Shown here in pieces: positions 50,523 through 59,311 of a stretch of DNA of 64,000 nt; position 1 is the first letter of the stretch, and each line of letters begins with the position of its first letter. The notes beneath the pieces were generated by a model, which did not search any database, had not been told where the DNA came from, and saw only the letters and a program-made list of their open reading frames with translations. This DNA comes from an uncultured Paracoccaceae bacterium (GTDB taxonomy: Bacteria; Pseudomonadota; Alphaproteobacteria; Rhodobacterales; Rhodobacteraceae). Made by a program: the position numbers and the translations under genes. The stretch is from the NCBI GenBank assembly GCA_947498985.1, contig CANMMF010000015.1:1-64000 (forward strand), read 5' to 3'.

Positions 50523-52393
50523 TGTTGGTGCTTCCCGATGATTGGAGGCCTCAGGGCGTCGACGATCTCGAGCCGGGCGCGTGGCAAGCGCTGCGCGAAA
50601 CGGACCGAAGCGTATGCGTTACCGCCGGCGCAGGCGCGGGCAAGACAGAATTCCTAGCGCAAAAAGCAGCATACCTCCTGCAAACTGGCATCTGTCTGCC
50701 GCCCAAATGCATCCTGGCCATCAGCTTTAAAAGGGATGCTGCACAGACGCTCAAGGCGCGCGTAGGCAAGCGTTGTCCGCCCGATCAGGCGCGCCGTTTT
50801 CACTCGCTTACCTTCGATGCGTTCACCAAAAATATGTTAGACCGCTTTCGGGCCGCGATCCCTCAACCCTTTGGGCCGCCCCGCAACTATGAAATTGGGT
50901 TTCCGCGGCGCGATGATTTGGAGGACTTCCTCACCCGGAGCGGTCGGCGTGACATCGGCTGGCAAAAATTCGAAAAGGCGATCGCACGCGCGCCGCTTCC
51001 GTTCGATGCGGAGGGAATACCACCGGCTTGGCGCGAGCTACTTCATACTTATTGGCAGGAGCAATTGGAGCGTCCAACCGGTACGTTGCTCTCGTTTGCC
51101 ATGATTAACAGACTTGTCGATTATTTGCTGCGCGAGAACCCCGCGATACGGCGTGCCCTGCAGCTCACCTATCCCTTCGTTTTCCTCGATGAATTCCAAG
51201 ATACGACATATGCACAATATGATCTGGTGAAGAGTGCTTTTCATGGCAGTGATGCCGTTTTCACAGCCGTCGGCGACGACAAGCAACGCATTATGGGCTG
51301 GGCCGGGGCGATGGACAACGCCTTTCAGGAATTTGCTTCTGACTTCAATGCAGTGAACGGAGCGCTACGCTTTAACTGGCGGTCTCATGCGGATCTGGTC
51401 GCCATTCAACAGGTGATTGCGGAGCGCATCGATCCAAACGTAGAAGACGTTGAAGCCAGGGGGCAGCGCGCCGTCGACGGTCAGGTCGCTGCGCTTTGGC
51501 GTTTCGATACACGCGAGCAGGAAGCACAGCAAATCGCGGCTTGGATCGATAGAGAAATTGAGCACGGCATTCTGGAGCCGCATGATTGCGCCATTCTCGT
51601 GCGTATGCGCGCCGACGATGTTGAAGCCGAACTGACGGACGTATTTGCAGCGCAAGGCCTGAAGATCAGAAACTTGGCGCGTAGTGTTGGTGGAATTGCG
51701 ATTCAGGAACTACTTGCCGAAGAACTGACAGGTATCTTTATACCGCTCTTGAGGCTCGGTACTGGTGAACGTAGCCCGGGTGCCTGGAACGCCACTCAAG
51801 AACAGCTGCAAGCGCTATTCGCCATCGATACTGGCGATGAACGAGCCCAGGAGCGGCTGCAGCGAAGTATTGAAGAATTCTCCTCCACTTTGCGTGCGGC
51901 TATGCGCGATAACGAACAGAATGGCGAGAGCGCGGCAAATGTGTTTCAGATCGCCCTTGAATTTGTCGGTGCCGATCGGCTGCGCCAGGCTTTTCCCGCC
52001 TATAGACGGGACGCGGACTTCGAACGGGTACGGACAGGGTTCATCACGCTGTTTTGCGAATGCGCCGAAGCTGTGGACGCTTGGTCAGACGCTCTCGATC
52101 GCTTCGAAGGCATAGGCCAAGTGCCACTTATGACGATCCACAAAAGCAAGGGTCTTGAGTTTCACACAATGATCTTCTTTGGTCTCGATGCACAGACTTG
52201 GTGGAGCCTTTCACCCGGACGGGATGAAGAGCTGAATTCCTTCTTTGTCGCCTTCACGCGTGCCATGCAAAGGGCCTTCTTCGCTTATTGCAGTGAGCGC
52301 GGACAAGCGATCGGATGGCTTGAAAACATGTTGCTGCCGGCCGGTCTGGAGCGGGTCGACGGGCTCCTGCACCTTGCGGTTGGAGATGAATAG
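50522..52393 (+). CDS. UvrD/Rep-like SF1 helicase (GajB-like)
   Basis: 623 residues from ATG 50522, which shares its A with the OLD stop (TGATG). All SF1A motifs are visible: I GAGAGKTEFLAQKA (about 35), II FVFLDEFQDTTYAQ (about 222), III AVGDDKQRIMGWAGA, IV RFNWRSH, V LMTIHKSKGLEFHTMIFFG, VI FFVAFTRAMQRAFF. It would be the helicase partner of the OLD nuclease in a Gabija-like system. GajB is usually about 500 residues, so this form is longer. A repair helicase is less likely given the coupled OLD gene. Confidence 0.9.
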   Translation: MLVLPDDWRPQGVDDLEPGAWQALRETDRSVCVTAGAGAGKTEFLAQKAAYLLQTGICLPPKCILAISFKRDAAQTLKARVGKRCPPDQARRFHSLTFDAFTKNMLDRFRAAIPQPFGPPRNYEIGFPRRDDLEDFLTRSGRRDIGWQKFEKAIARAPLPFDAEGIPPAWRELLHTYWQEQLERPTGTLLSFAMINRLVDYLLRENPAIRRALQLTYPFVFLDEFQDTTYAQYDLVKSAFHGSDAVFTAVGDDKQRIMGWAGAMDNAFQEFASDFNAVNGALRFNWRSHADLVAIQQVIAERIDPNVEDVEARGQRAVDGQVAALWRFDTREQEAQQIAAWIDREIEHGILEPHDCAILVRMRADDVEAELTDVFAAQGLKIRNLARSVGGIAIQELLAEELTGIFIPLLRLGTGERSPGAWNATQEQLQALFAIDTGDERAQERLQRSIEEFSSTLRAAMRDNEQNGESAANVFQIALEFVGADRLRQAFPAYRRDADFERVRTGFITLFCECAEAVDAWSDALDRFEGIGQVPLMTIHKSKGLEFHTMIFFGLDAQTWWSLSPGRDEELNSFFVAFTRAMQRAFFAYCSERGQAIGWLENMLLPAGLERVDGLLHLAVGDE

Positions 52394-52455
52394 CAAGTTT
52401 AGTTTCAATCCACGGCTTAGTGGCCCGTTGGTGCACACGGGGGTATGATCCCGGC

Positions 52456-53853
52456 TCAGAAGAAGGTGATCTCCCGCAGACCTTGAAATGCACCTTCTCT
52501 AAACGCGCCCGTTTTATGCAGCCGAGGGAAATCTGGAAGCCTGTCTAGCTCGACTAACGGAAGCAAAATGTCAGCGCTGAACCATGGCATTTTCGCGGAC
52601 CTGCTTTCATCATACATCTTCGAAAGTGCCCTTCCGACCGCATAGGCTCCGGCCAAGTCAATTTTGGAAACGCGTGTTCTATTTCTGGGCAGCAGGCTCC
52701 CAGTTGTCGATTTACCGCCGACATTGAAATAGATCAGGTCATGGCCCCACCCGAGGCGTATGATATGTGTCCGGTCGGACCGTTGGATTGAAACTCCCGG
52801 ATATAGGTCTCTGACCCAAACCTTATGTTCATCGCACCAGTCGAGGGCTTCCTTCAGCATCGCTACGCCGCCGAGGTCTTTCTTCCAGATCGGACATAGG
52901 TGCTGAAACCCGGCGAATTTGACCCGCTTCTGACTTCTGATGTCATTGGCAATGAAAGCGCCTTCGCGCGTGACCTTCGGAGACCACATTTGTTCCTCGA
53001 GCGTGGCTGCGTCCTCCAAACCTATGTGTAAGTCATGAATCGCAACTTTGGTATCCGCGGAAATGGTTCTGTGTCGTGCTTCAAGCAGTGTGATGGGCGG
53101 TAGCGGTTTCCTCGGGTATTGGTCGAGGATCGAAGGCCCGTTGGGTCGAACGATATCGTCAGAAACATCATCTGGTCTGTCCGTTTTCACGTCGTGGTCG
53201 ACCAGCCAGCGGTACGGTGTCCCGAGGTCCATAGGATCATCATTCATGAGCGAAAGATGTGGCAGACCTTTTTTGAGGAACGCCATGATCTCGCGCGTAT
53301 CCTGACGTTCCGCCCCCATGAGGCGTCCGTGAAAGGATTGGCGGTCTGACTTGCTTTGACGGGCTTTCAGTCTGTTTTCGAGGCGCTCACGTTCGATATC
53401 GCTTAGCTGGCGTCGCACATACGCAATCGAAACATCCACGTCCCCGTAGTCGTCATGCTCCTCGAGCGCGCTGCCGAACAGCTTCAATGTGATACGTTGC
53501 AGGCGGTTCGGATCGCTGTTGATGACCTTGGCCCGAGCAAGCAGTTCAGAAATGATGGTCTGAACCTTATCGCGCCCGATACGCTTTCGCTTGGATTCCG
53601 TTGCGAGGCGAGTTCCGTTCGGCGTTAGCTGCCAGTAAAATAAACCGTCAAGGATGTCGGCAGGCTCCAAGTACCCAGCCTCGGCCATCTGGCGCAAGAC
53701 TCGGTTGGCGTGATGTGCATCGCAATCCAGAACACGAATTGCCTCTTCAAGTCCGACAGATCTTCCATTCACTGCTGAACGCAGGATTGTTTGCACCAGC
53801 TCCAATGGTACCGTTCTTACTGGTGAATGTTTAAGGGACCTCCGTTCATCCAT
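52456..53853 (-). CDS. Unrecognised protein with winged helix and nucleotidyltransferase motif
   Basis: 465 residues. Residues about 15-85 read as a winged helix-turn-helix (LEEAIRVLDCDAHHANRVLR, then AEAGYLEPADILDGLFYWQL). At 123-143 there is a polymerase-beta-type nucleotidyltransferase motif: KLFGSALEEHDDYGDVDVSI, with Gly127-Ser128 and Asp138-x-Asp140. The remaining 320 residues match no family I know; they include ADTKVAIHDLHIGLEDAA. The gene converges on the helicase gene with 62 bp between stops. I chose the ATG at 53853; a TTG at 53871 is also possible. Its place in the island suggests a defense or toxin function (minimal nucleotidyltransferases occur in abortive infection systems), but nothing proves this. 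Confidence 0.8.
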   Translation of the reverse strand: MDERRSLKHSPVRTVPLELVQTILRSAVNGRSVGLEEAIRVLDCDAHHANRVLRQMAEAGYLEPADILDGLFYWQLTPNGTRLATESKRKRIGRDKVQTIISELLARAKVINSDPNRLQRITLKLFGSALEEHDDYGDVDVSIAYVRRQLSDIERERLENRLKARQSKSDRQSFHGRLMGAERQDTREIMAFLKKGLPHLSLMNDDPMDLGTPYRWLVDHDVKTDRPDDVSDDIVRPNGPSILDQYPRKPLPPITLLEARHRTISADTKVAIHDLHIGLEDAATLEEQMWSPKVTREGAFIANDIRSQKRVKFAGFQHLCPIWKKDLGGVAMLKEALDWCDEHKVWVRDLYPGVSIQRSDRTHIIRLGWGHDLIYFNVGGKSTTGSLLPRNRTRVSKIDLAGAYAVGRALSKMYDESRSAKMPWFSADILLPLVELDRLPDFPRLHKTGAFREGAFQGLREITFF

Positions 53854-53883
53854 GGCTCGGTAGCCTTGCAAAACAAAACTTCT

Positions 53884-54960
53884 TCATCTCCGCCCCAGCC
53901 TTCCCAACCGAGCCAGTTGCGCCAGCATCTGGGACCCGGCACCCGGTGACCCTGTGCCGCTTCCCCGACCCGTCTGCCCCATCCCCTGCCGCAGTGGCAT
54001 CTGCTGTACCCCGAAGAACTGCCGAGCCCTAAGGGCTGCATACTCCGCGCCACTCGCCCCACCGATAAGGTAGCGGTTGTAGGCCTGCTGGCTGCCCATG
54101 GCGGCGCGCGCGAAGCTGTAGCCGCCGCCGAGGCCACCGGAGAGGGCGGGCATCATGATGTTTCCCGAGATCGCACGGACGATGAAGGGTGTTGCGATGA
54201 TGAAGCCCTTAGCCATCAGCACCATCATGAAGAAGGGGATGAGCGCGCCAATATTTGAGGCGCCTTCAGGGTCGCCAAGCTCGCCGATGAGTGCGGAGGA
54301 AACGCCGGTGATCGTCGCGAACACGCCGGCCACGACGATGGGGTAGAGCGCGAAGGAAACCAGCGCCGACAGCCACCGCGCGAAGTAGTCTTTGGTCACC
54401 TCGAATAGTGTCAGGAATATCATGACTGGAGCGATCCCGATCAGAAGTGCGATCATCAAACGCGAGGCCACGAGAATGAAGGCGGCTAGCCCGCCGAGGA
54501 TCGAGAGTAACAGCACTCCGACAATGTCGAGCATGGCCCCTGCCATCCAATTTAACTCGGACCCGGCGGCGTTGAGATAGTCCCCTAGTTCCGCGATCAG
54601 CCGGTCGAATTCTTCGGCGAAAGTTCCAGAGGGACCGGGAGTTCCACCACCGACGGAAGCCACGAGCGCCCCCGCAATGCTATCGATTCCGGCAAGGATG
54701 GCGGAGGAGAGGGCGTTGAACTGCACCCAGTTGGTCGCGAATATTCCGATCAACCCGATCTTGACCGCGAGCCAGAAGGCTGTTCGGCCGTCCATCGCCT
54801 TGTACTGGTAGATCATGTTCAGGAAGACGAGGATCACCACGAGCGTTGTTCCCAGCACCAGAAGCGTGCCGACCGTTGCCGCGACCGACCCGAACTGGGT
54901 TTCTGCGGCGGTGTCGAGATAGCCCTGGGAGGTTTCAACGAAATAGGTGACGACGCTCAT
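53884..54960 (-). CDS. virB6: VirB6-like inner-membrane channel protein
   Basis: 358 residues with at least six hydrophobic helices in the TrbL/VirB6 pattern: TVGTLLVLGTTLVVILVFLN, AFWLAVKIGLIGIFATNWVQ, MLDIVGVLLLSILGGLAAFI and MIALLIGIAPVMIFLTLFEV. VirB6 forms the inner-membrane part of the type IV channel. The C-terminal tail is Gly/Arg/Gln-rich and soluble. It is the last gene of the minus-strand virB operon here, which is an unusual order (B6 after B11). Confidence 0.9.
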   Translation of the reverse strand: MSVVTYFVETSQGYLDTAAETQFGSVAATVGTLLVLGTTLVVILVFLNMIYQYKAMDGRTAFWLAVKIGLIGIFATNWVQFNALSSAILAGIDSIAGALVASVGGGTPGPSGTFAEEFDRLIAELGDYLNAAGSELNWMAGAMLDIVGVLLLSILGGLAAFILVASRLMIALLIGIAPVMIFLTLFEVTKDYFARWLSALVSFALYPIVVAGVFATITGVSSALIGELGDPEGASNIGALIPFFMMVLMAKGFIIATPFIVRAISGNIMMPALSGGLGGGYSFARAAMGSQQAYNRYLIGGASGAEYAALRARQFFGVQQMPLRQGMGQTGRGSGTGSPGAGSQMLAQLARLGRLGRR

Positions 54961-54972
54961 AACGGGGCTGCC

Positions 54973-55386
54973 TTACCAATTGCCTGCGGTTTCGCAGATG
55001 GCTTTAGCCTCAAGGCGAACGTCGTTCGCGCGCTGATTGTAGGCGTCGGATGCTTCCAGCATTTTCCAGCGTTCGTCACTCGCGTGCTGCTCATGAAACT
55101 CCGCCTCGGCAGCGTCCCAAGACGGGAACCGGATTTCACAGTCGCAGCTTTCGGTCTCGATGATGCGCTCGAGATTCTGGGCGCGGTAGATATCCTGGAC
55201 CAACACGCGTTGATAGGCTTGGCGCAGGGGTATTTCTTGCATCCAGTTGGGCTCAGCGGGTCGGTCCGGACAGACGTCAAAGCTGCGATCGAGGGTCGGC
55301 ACCATATTGCGCTCGGCGAAGGCAGGGACAGCCAGTAGGCTCACGGCCAGCGCGGCTAGCGCAAGGGTTAGCAGCGCCGGCTTCAT
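54973..55386 (-). CDS. Periplasmic protein encoded in the virB operon, unknown
   Basis: 137 residues with a signal peptide (MKPALLTLALAALAVSLLAV, cut after AFA). The mature part contains four cysteines (CPDRP, ESCDCEIRFPSW, AICETAGNW) and a charged helical middle (RQAYQRVLVQDIYRAQNLER). I know no family. It overlaps the upstream DUF4177 gene by 4 nt (ATGA) and precedes virB6 by 12 nt, so it is part of the conjugation operon, possibly a periplasmic accessory of the channel. Confidence 0.8.
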   Translation of the reverse strand: MKPALLTLALAALAVSLLAVPAFAERNMVPTLDRSFDVCPDRPAEPNWMQEIPLRQAYQRVLVQDIYRAQNLERIIETESCDCEIRFPSWDAAEAEFHEQHASDERWKMLEASDAYNQRANDVRLEAKAICETAGNW

Positions 55387-55577
55387 TCCGTGGCTCCGAT
55401 GATAGTGGTTTCGCGCTTCAGGAAAACTGTGTGGCCGACATTGGCGAATTCCGAGGAGCTGATCGACACGACCTCCCAGCCTTCGGCCCCCTTCGCGTTC
55501 AGGCTGGCCTGCATGTCGGTGAGACTGGTTTTTCGGGTCATGGGAAAGGACAGGATGTCGTATTCAAATGTCTTCAT
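55383..55577 (-). CDS. DUF4177-like small protein in the virB operon
   Basis: 64 residues. MKTFEYDILSFPMTRKTSLT and LNAKGAEGWEVVSIS-FLKRE resemble DUF4177, a family of compact beta-alpha proteins of unknown function. It overlaps both neighbours by 4 nt (ATGA at 55574-55577 with virB11, ATGA at 55383-55386 with the next gene), so it is clearly translated in the operon. Its role in transfer is unknown. Confidence 0.8.
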   Translation of the reverse strand: MKTFEYDILSFPMTRKTSLTDMQASLNAKGAEGWEVVSISSSEFANVGHTVFLKRETTIIGATE

Positions 55578-56560
55578 CGGGAAGTTCCAATCTCAGTTGC
55601 GCCGGGGAGGTAAAATTCGGTGATGCCGCGCCGGCCATCGTGGCGACCGGCCTGGATGATCACATCGATGGAGTTTTCGATGTACTGGATCATGTCGGCA
55701 TAGGTCATCGGGATCTCGGTCTTGAGTGCGGCGATGGCCAGACGCTGCACGGCAAGTTGCGGGGTTTCGGCGTGCAGTGTGGTCATGGACCCACCATGGC
55801 CAGTGTTGATCGCCTCGAGGAAGGTCATGGCCTCTTTGCCGCGCACCTCGCCCAGGATGATCCGGTCGGGGCGCATGCGCAAGGTTGCGGTGAGCAGCAC
55901 ATCGGCGGTCTGGAACTCCGCATCGCGATTGGCGATGAGGGTCACGGCATTGGGCTGGGTCGGCAGAAGCTCGGCGGCTTCCTCGATGGTGACGATGCGT
56001 TCCTCGGATGGCACGTGCGAGAGGATCTTGCGCGCAGCCACGGTCTTGCCGGTGGAGGTGCCGCCAGAGACGATCATGTTAAGCTTGTTGGCGACGCAAA
56101 AGGCCAGCGCATCGTCGATCACCCCCGCGGCCACCACTTCGCGCAGTTCGTGGGTTTTCTCGAGGCGGAGTTCTTCAAGCTTGCGTTCCTTGCCAAAAAG
56201 GAAATCAAGCGCAAGCCCGTCAAGCGGCAGGCTTGAAAAGAACCGAAGGCTGATCGACATGGCCGTTAGCACCGCGGGTGGTGTTATCACCTGCGCTCGG
56301 ATCGGGCGACCCTTGTAGGTGATCGAGACCGAGATGATGGGGCGGTCCTTGCTCATGGAGGTGTTGGCGGAGGAGGCGATCTGGTTGCCGAGATCTTTGA
56401 CCTCTGTTGCGGTCAGCTTCTGGTCCAGTCTTCTCATGAAGTGATCGCCCTGGAATTCGCCCCAGCAGCTGCCATCGGGATTGATGCAGATCTCGATGAC
56501 ATCGTCGCGGGCGGCGGCGTCGATCCGATCAAGCGAGGTCTGGAGATAGCTCAGCGACAT
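55574..56560 (-). CDS. virB11: VirB11 secretion ATPase
   Basis: 328 residues, hexameric traffic ATPase of the type IV system. Walker A SGGTSTGKTVAARKIL (about 165), Asp box ERIVTIEEAAELL, Walker B PDRIILGEVRGKEAMTFLEA and the His box GHGGSMTTLHAETP are all present. It starts 5 bp after virB10 ends. With VirB4 and VirD4 it powers pilus assembly and DNA transfer. Confidence 0.95.
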   Translation of the reverse strand: MSLSYLQTSLDRIDAAARDDVIEICINPDGSCWGEFQGDHFMRRLDQKLTATEVKDLGNQIASSANTSMSKDRPIISVSITYKGRPIRAQVITPPAVLTAMSISLRFFSSLPLDGLALDFLFGKERKLEELRLEKTHELREVVAAGVIDDALAFCVANKLNMIVSGGTSTGKTVAARKILSHVPSEERIVTIEEAAELLPTQPNAVTLIANRDAEFQTADVLLTATLRMRPDRIILGEVRGKEAMTFLEAINTGHGGSMTTLHAETPQLAVQRLAIAALKTEIPMTYADMIQYIENSIDVIIQAGRHDGRRGITEFYLPGATEIGTSR

Positions 56561-56564
56561 GGGC

Positions 56565-57944
56565 TCAGAATATCTCCAGATCGCGGTCGACCATCACCGT
56601 GACGCGGGCGCCCTGGTCGACATAGATAACGGGGCCAATGGAGAGGTAATCGCCGATGACGCTGTCCGTAGCATCGGCGAGATCATCGCCCACGTCTTCG
56701 AGCGCGTCCGCGGCGGTCTCGTCCTCAACATTTGCAGCGGCGGCGCTTGGCGCGGCGGAGATCAGAGAAATCAGCGCTGCCGAGCCAAAGCGCTCATCAA
56801 AGCGCGTGTCGACAAAGCCGGTCACGCCGGAGCGGCCAAGTTCGTCGCCCCCGAAGGAGCTGATCTGGATGGTCTGGTTGTCAGGCAGGATGATCCGATC
56901 CCAGGCGATGGTGACACGACGCTGCGCGATATCGACCCCCGAACGATAGCGCCCGATGAGGCGCGCGCCGCGCGGGATCAGAAGCCGGGATCCATCGAAG
57001 CTGTAGACATCTTCTGAGACAACAGCCCGGGTTTGGCCGGGCAGGGAGCTGTCGAGGGCGGTCTCCATGACGGCCTGGATCATCGTGCCCTGGATAATGG
57101 TGTTGGACGGGTTGGCGATGACCTCTGCCTGCGTCACCGAAGTGGGTAGTGCGCCGTTCAGCACGAAATCAGTTACCTCGCCAAAGGTGCGTTCGGTCAA
57201 AGCCGTCTCATTCGCGCCTGAGGTGCCACCAAAGGCGATGGTGGGCGAGGTGATGCGGCGTTCCTGAAATGCGCGTTCCTGTGCCGCGCGGCGTTCAAGT
57301 TCCGCGAGCCGTCTTGCTTCCTCCTCGCTGCGGAGCCGTTCTTCTTCCCGCGCCCGCAACTCGTCCTCAGTGGGGCCGATGGGTGCCGGAAGGGGCCGGT
57401 TGGCTTCGAGTTGTGCAAGTTCGAGGTCCATGCGGAGCTGCTCCAACTCGCGATCACGGGCAGTGAGCTCGTCTCGGAACTGCTGTTGCGCGGCTTCCGA
57501 CGCGGCTTGCAGGGCGGCGATCTGGGCGGTCAACGCGCCGATGGCGTCGGCGGCAGCGGTATCTTCTTCGACCACTGGTTCAGGTGTGTTGCGCAATTCC
57601 TCGATCTGGGCCTGAAGGGCGGCGAGCTGCGCCAGAAGTTCTGCATTGGGCTCCACCGGCTCCGGTGCGACCAGCACCACCTCGGGTTCGGGTGGGGGGA
57701 GGGTTTCAATTGCGCCAAATCCGTCGCCCTCGTTCTGGAACACGTCCGGCGTCGCTGTGGGCAGGGCCTCCTCTTCCTCGGGTTGGGACAGGAAATAGAG
57801 CATTGCGCCACCCGCGCCGATCACGAGGACGACGACCAGTGCGAGCAGCGGCGAGCGTCGTGGGGCAGGGGGTGAGCTCGCGCCTTTGCCTTGTTCGAGG
57901 GCCGCGAGGCGCTTTTCAAGGTCCGCGTTTCCGGTGTCGCTCAT
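56565..57944 (-). CDS. virB10: VirB10/TrbI scaffold protein
   Basis: 459 residues. A cytoplasmic start, one membrane helix (PLLALVVVLVIGAGGAMLYF, about 31-50), a proline/glutamate-rich stretch and a long coiled coil (about 110-230, with repeated E/R/Q runs such as RAREEERLRSEEEARRLAEL), then the TrbI/VirB10 C-terminal domain (IQGTMIQAVMETALDSSLPG, LIPRGARLIGRYRSGVDIAQ, SGVTGFVDTRFDERFGSAAL). It spans the envelope and senses ATP energy from VirD4/VirB11. I chose the ATG at 57944, which overlaps the virB9 stop (ATGA). Confidence 0.94.
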   Translation of the reverse strand: MSDTGNADLEKRLAALEQGKGASSPPAPRRSPLLALVVVLVIGAGGAMLYFLSQPEEEEALPTATPDVFQNEGDGFGAIETLPPPEPEVVLVAPEPVEPNAELLAQLAALQAQIEELRNTPEPVVEEDTAAADAIGALTAQIAALQAASEAAQQQFRDELTARDRELEQLRMDLELAQLEANRPLPAPIGPTEDELRAREEERLRSEEEARRLAELERRAAQERAFQERRITSPTIAFGGTSGANETALTERTFGEVTDFVLNGALPTSVTQAEVIANPSNTIIQGTMIQAVMETALDSSLPGQTRAVVSEDVYSFDGSRLLIPRGARLIGRYRSGVDIAQRRVTIAWDRIILPDNQTIQISSFGGDELGRSGVTGFVDTRFDERFGSAALISLISAAPSAAAANVEDETAADALEDVGDDLADATDSVIGDYLSIGPVIYVDQGARVTVMVDRDLEIF

Positions 57945-58639
57945 GATCCTGCCCCCGCAGGCGGTGTGGCCTCGATACAAACCACCTCGTCTCCGATCCG
58001 CAGAACCCATTGCCTGTTCACCCCGGAGACCCGGATCACGCCATCTTCGGTCGCCTGCGTGTTGACCGTGCGTTCGCGGCCATTGGCGTAACGGAAGATC
58101 GCGGGCACGGGCGCGTTCCGTGGGAATTCGAAATACGTAAAGGTTCCGTCATCCCAGACGCGGGTTGGGGTGAACTCGGTCCGCGCGCTGGCACCGTAGT
58201 TGTAATTCGGCGCTTCGGCCGCGATGGCGCGTGTGGGACCGCTGTTGTCGTCGGGATAGCGGAACTGGACCACGTAAAAGGTCGGGCTGCGGGTCTCCTG
58301 GACGTTGAAGTAATAGCTGCGGCGGTTGGTATAGACGGTCACGTTGGTATGGACACCGCGCGCGACGGGCTTGATCGCGAAGGCCTGCCCACCCGGCACG
58401 CCGTCGATCTCGAAGCCCTCCGTGTCGCCGGCGATGATCGAGCGGATGCTTTCGCCCTCGCCAAACTCGATCGTGGTCACATGGGTGAGCGAGACATTCA
58501 GTCGATAGACCTGACCTTCCTGGTAGGTGGCCAGGCGCACGCGATTGTCATTGGGACCGCCGCGCGGGATGGCTTCGGCAGCGACCAAACCCGGCAGCAA
58601 AACGATAAGGACAACAACTGCAGTTCGTACGAGCAACAA
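57941..58639 (-). CDS. virB9: VirB9/TrbG outer-membrane complex protein
   Basis: 232 residues with a signal peptide (VVLIVLLPGLVAAEA). The N-terminal domain has VRLATYQEGQVYRLNVSLTH and IIAGDTEGFEIDG; the C-terminal domain (TPTRVWDDGTFTYFEFPRNA, then ERTVNTQATEDGVIRVSGVN and WVLRIGDEVVCI) is the CagX/VirB9 fold. With VirB7 and VirB10 it forms the outer-membrane core. It starts 2 bp after virB8 ends and overlaps virB10. Confidence 0.94.
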   Translation of the reverse strand: MLLVRTAVVVLIVLLPGLVAAEAIPRGGPNDNRVRLATYQEGQVYRLNVSLTHVTTIEFGEGESIRSIIAGDTEGFEIDGVPGGQAFAIKPVARGVHTNVTVYTNRRSYYFNVQETRSPTFYVVQFRYPDDNSGPTRAIAAEAPNYNYGASARTEFTPTRVWDDGTFTYFEFPRNAPVPAIFRYANGRERTVNTQATEDGVIRVSGVNRQWVLRIGDEVVCIEATPPAGAGS

Positions 58640-58641
58640 AG

Positions 58642-59295
58642 TCAGTTCTCCAATCTGTCGGAGCGGATGGAATATTCGAGCACGGTGAAGCCGAAGGGGT
58701 TGGTCCAGACCTCATCGATGGAGCGGCGTGTTTCGGGGCGGAACTCGAAGAGAAGCGTGGCGGTGAAGAGCCCGGTCTGGACCCCGTTGATGGATGTCAG
58801 GCGCTTCCGCAGGCGGACCGTGGCGCGGTTCGTTCCGATGCGATTGATGCTGAGGATTTCCACGTCGAGCCTGGCATTCGGTCCATAGACCGTGGGTGGG
58901 TAGTTCTCGTTGGCGCTGTTCCAGATCTGGCGCAATCCGCTCTCGGCGGCCCCGTCCGAGCGGCGCAGGACGCTGCGGATGCGCAGATCGTTGTCGAGCT
59001 GGTTGTACACCTCTCGGTCGGTCACATAGCGAAACACCTCCGCCTCGATGATCGCCTGGTTGGCTGTGACTGACGTCGCGCCCACCGAGGCCTCGGGCAG
59101 GGCAAAGCCTGTCTCGGGATCATAGGGCACGACCACAGGCGGCGGATCGATATCGAGGATCGCGACCGCCGCCGCGCTCAGGCATCCGAGTATGCCGAAG
59201 ATCAGGCCGATGAGCCCAAGGCGCTGCCAGAGCCGTTCACGGCGCAGGGCACCATAGACCAGCTCTTCCTCGATGATGTCTTGTTCACTCGCCAA
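58642..59295 (-). CDS. virB8: VirB8 inner-membrane assembly protein
   Basis: 217 residues: a short cytoplasmic part, one membrane helix (LGLIGLIFGILGCLSAAAVA) and a periplasmic NTF2-like domain (FRYVTDREVYNQLDNDLRIR, RLRKRLTSINGVQTGLFTAT, NPFGFTVLEYSIR). It is an assembly factor of the transfer channel. The order B5-B8-B9-B10-B11 around it is canonical. Confidence 0.93.
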   Translation of the reverse strand: MASEQDIIEEELVYGALRRERLWQRLGLIGLIFGILGCLSAAAVAILDIDPPPVVVPYDPETGFALPEASVGATSVTANQAIIEAEVFRYVTDREVYNQLDNDLRIRSVLRRSDGAAESGLRQIWNSANENYPPTVYGPNARLDVEILSINRIGTNRATVRLRKRLTSINGVQTGLFTATLLFEFRPETRRSIDEVWTNPFGFTVLEYSIRSDRLEN

Positions 59296-59311
59296 CCGTC
59301 ACAACCCCTGA

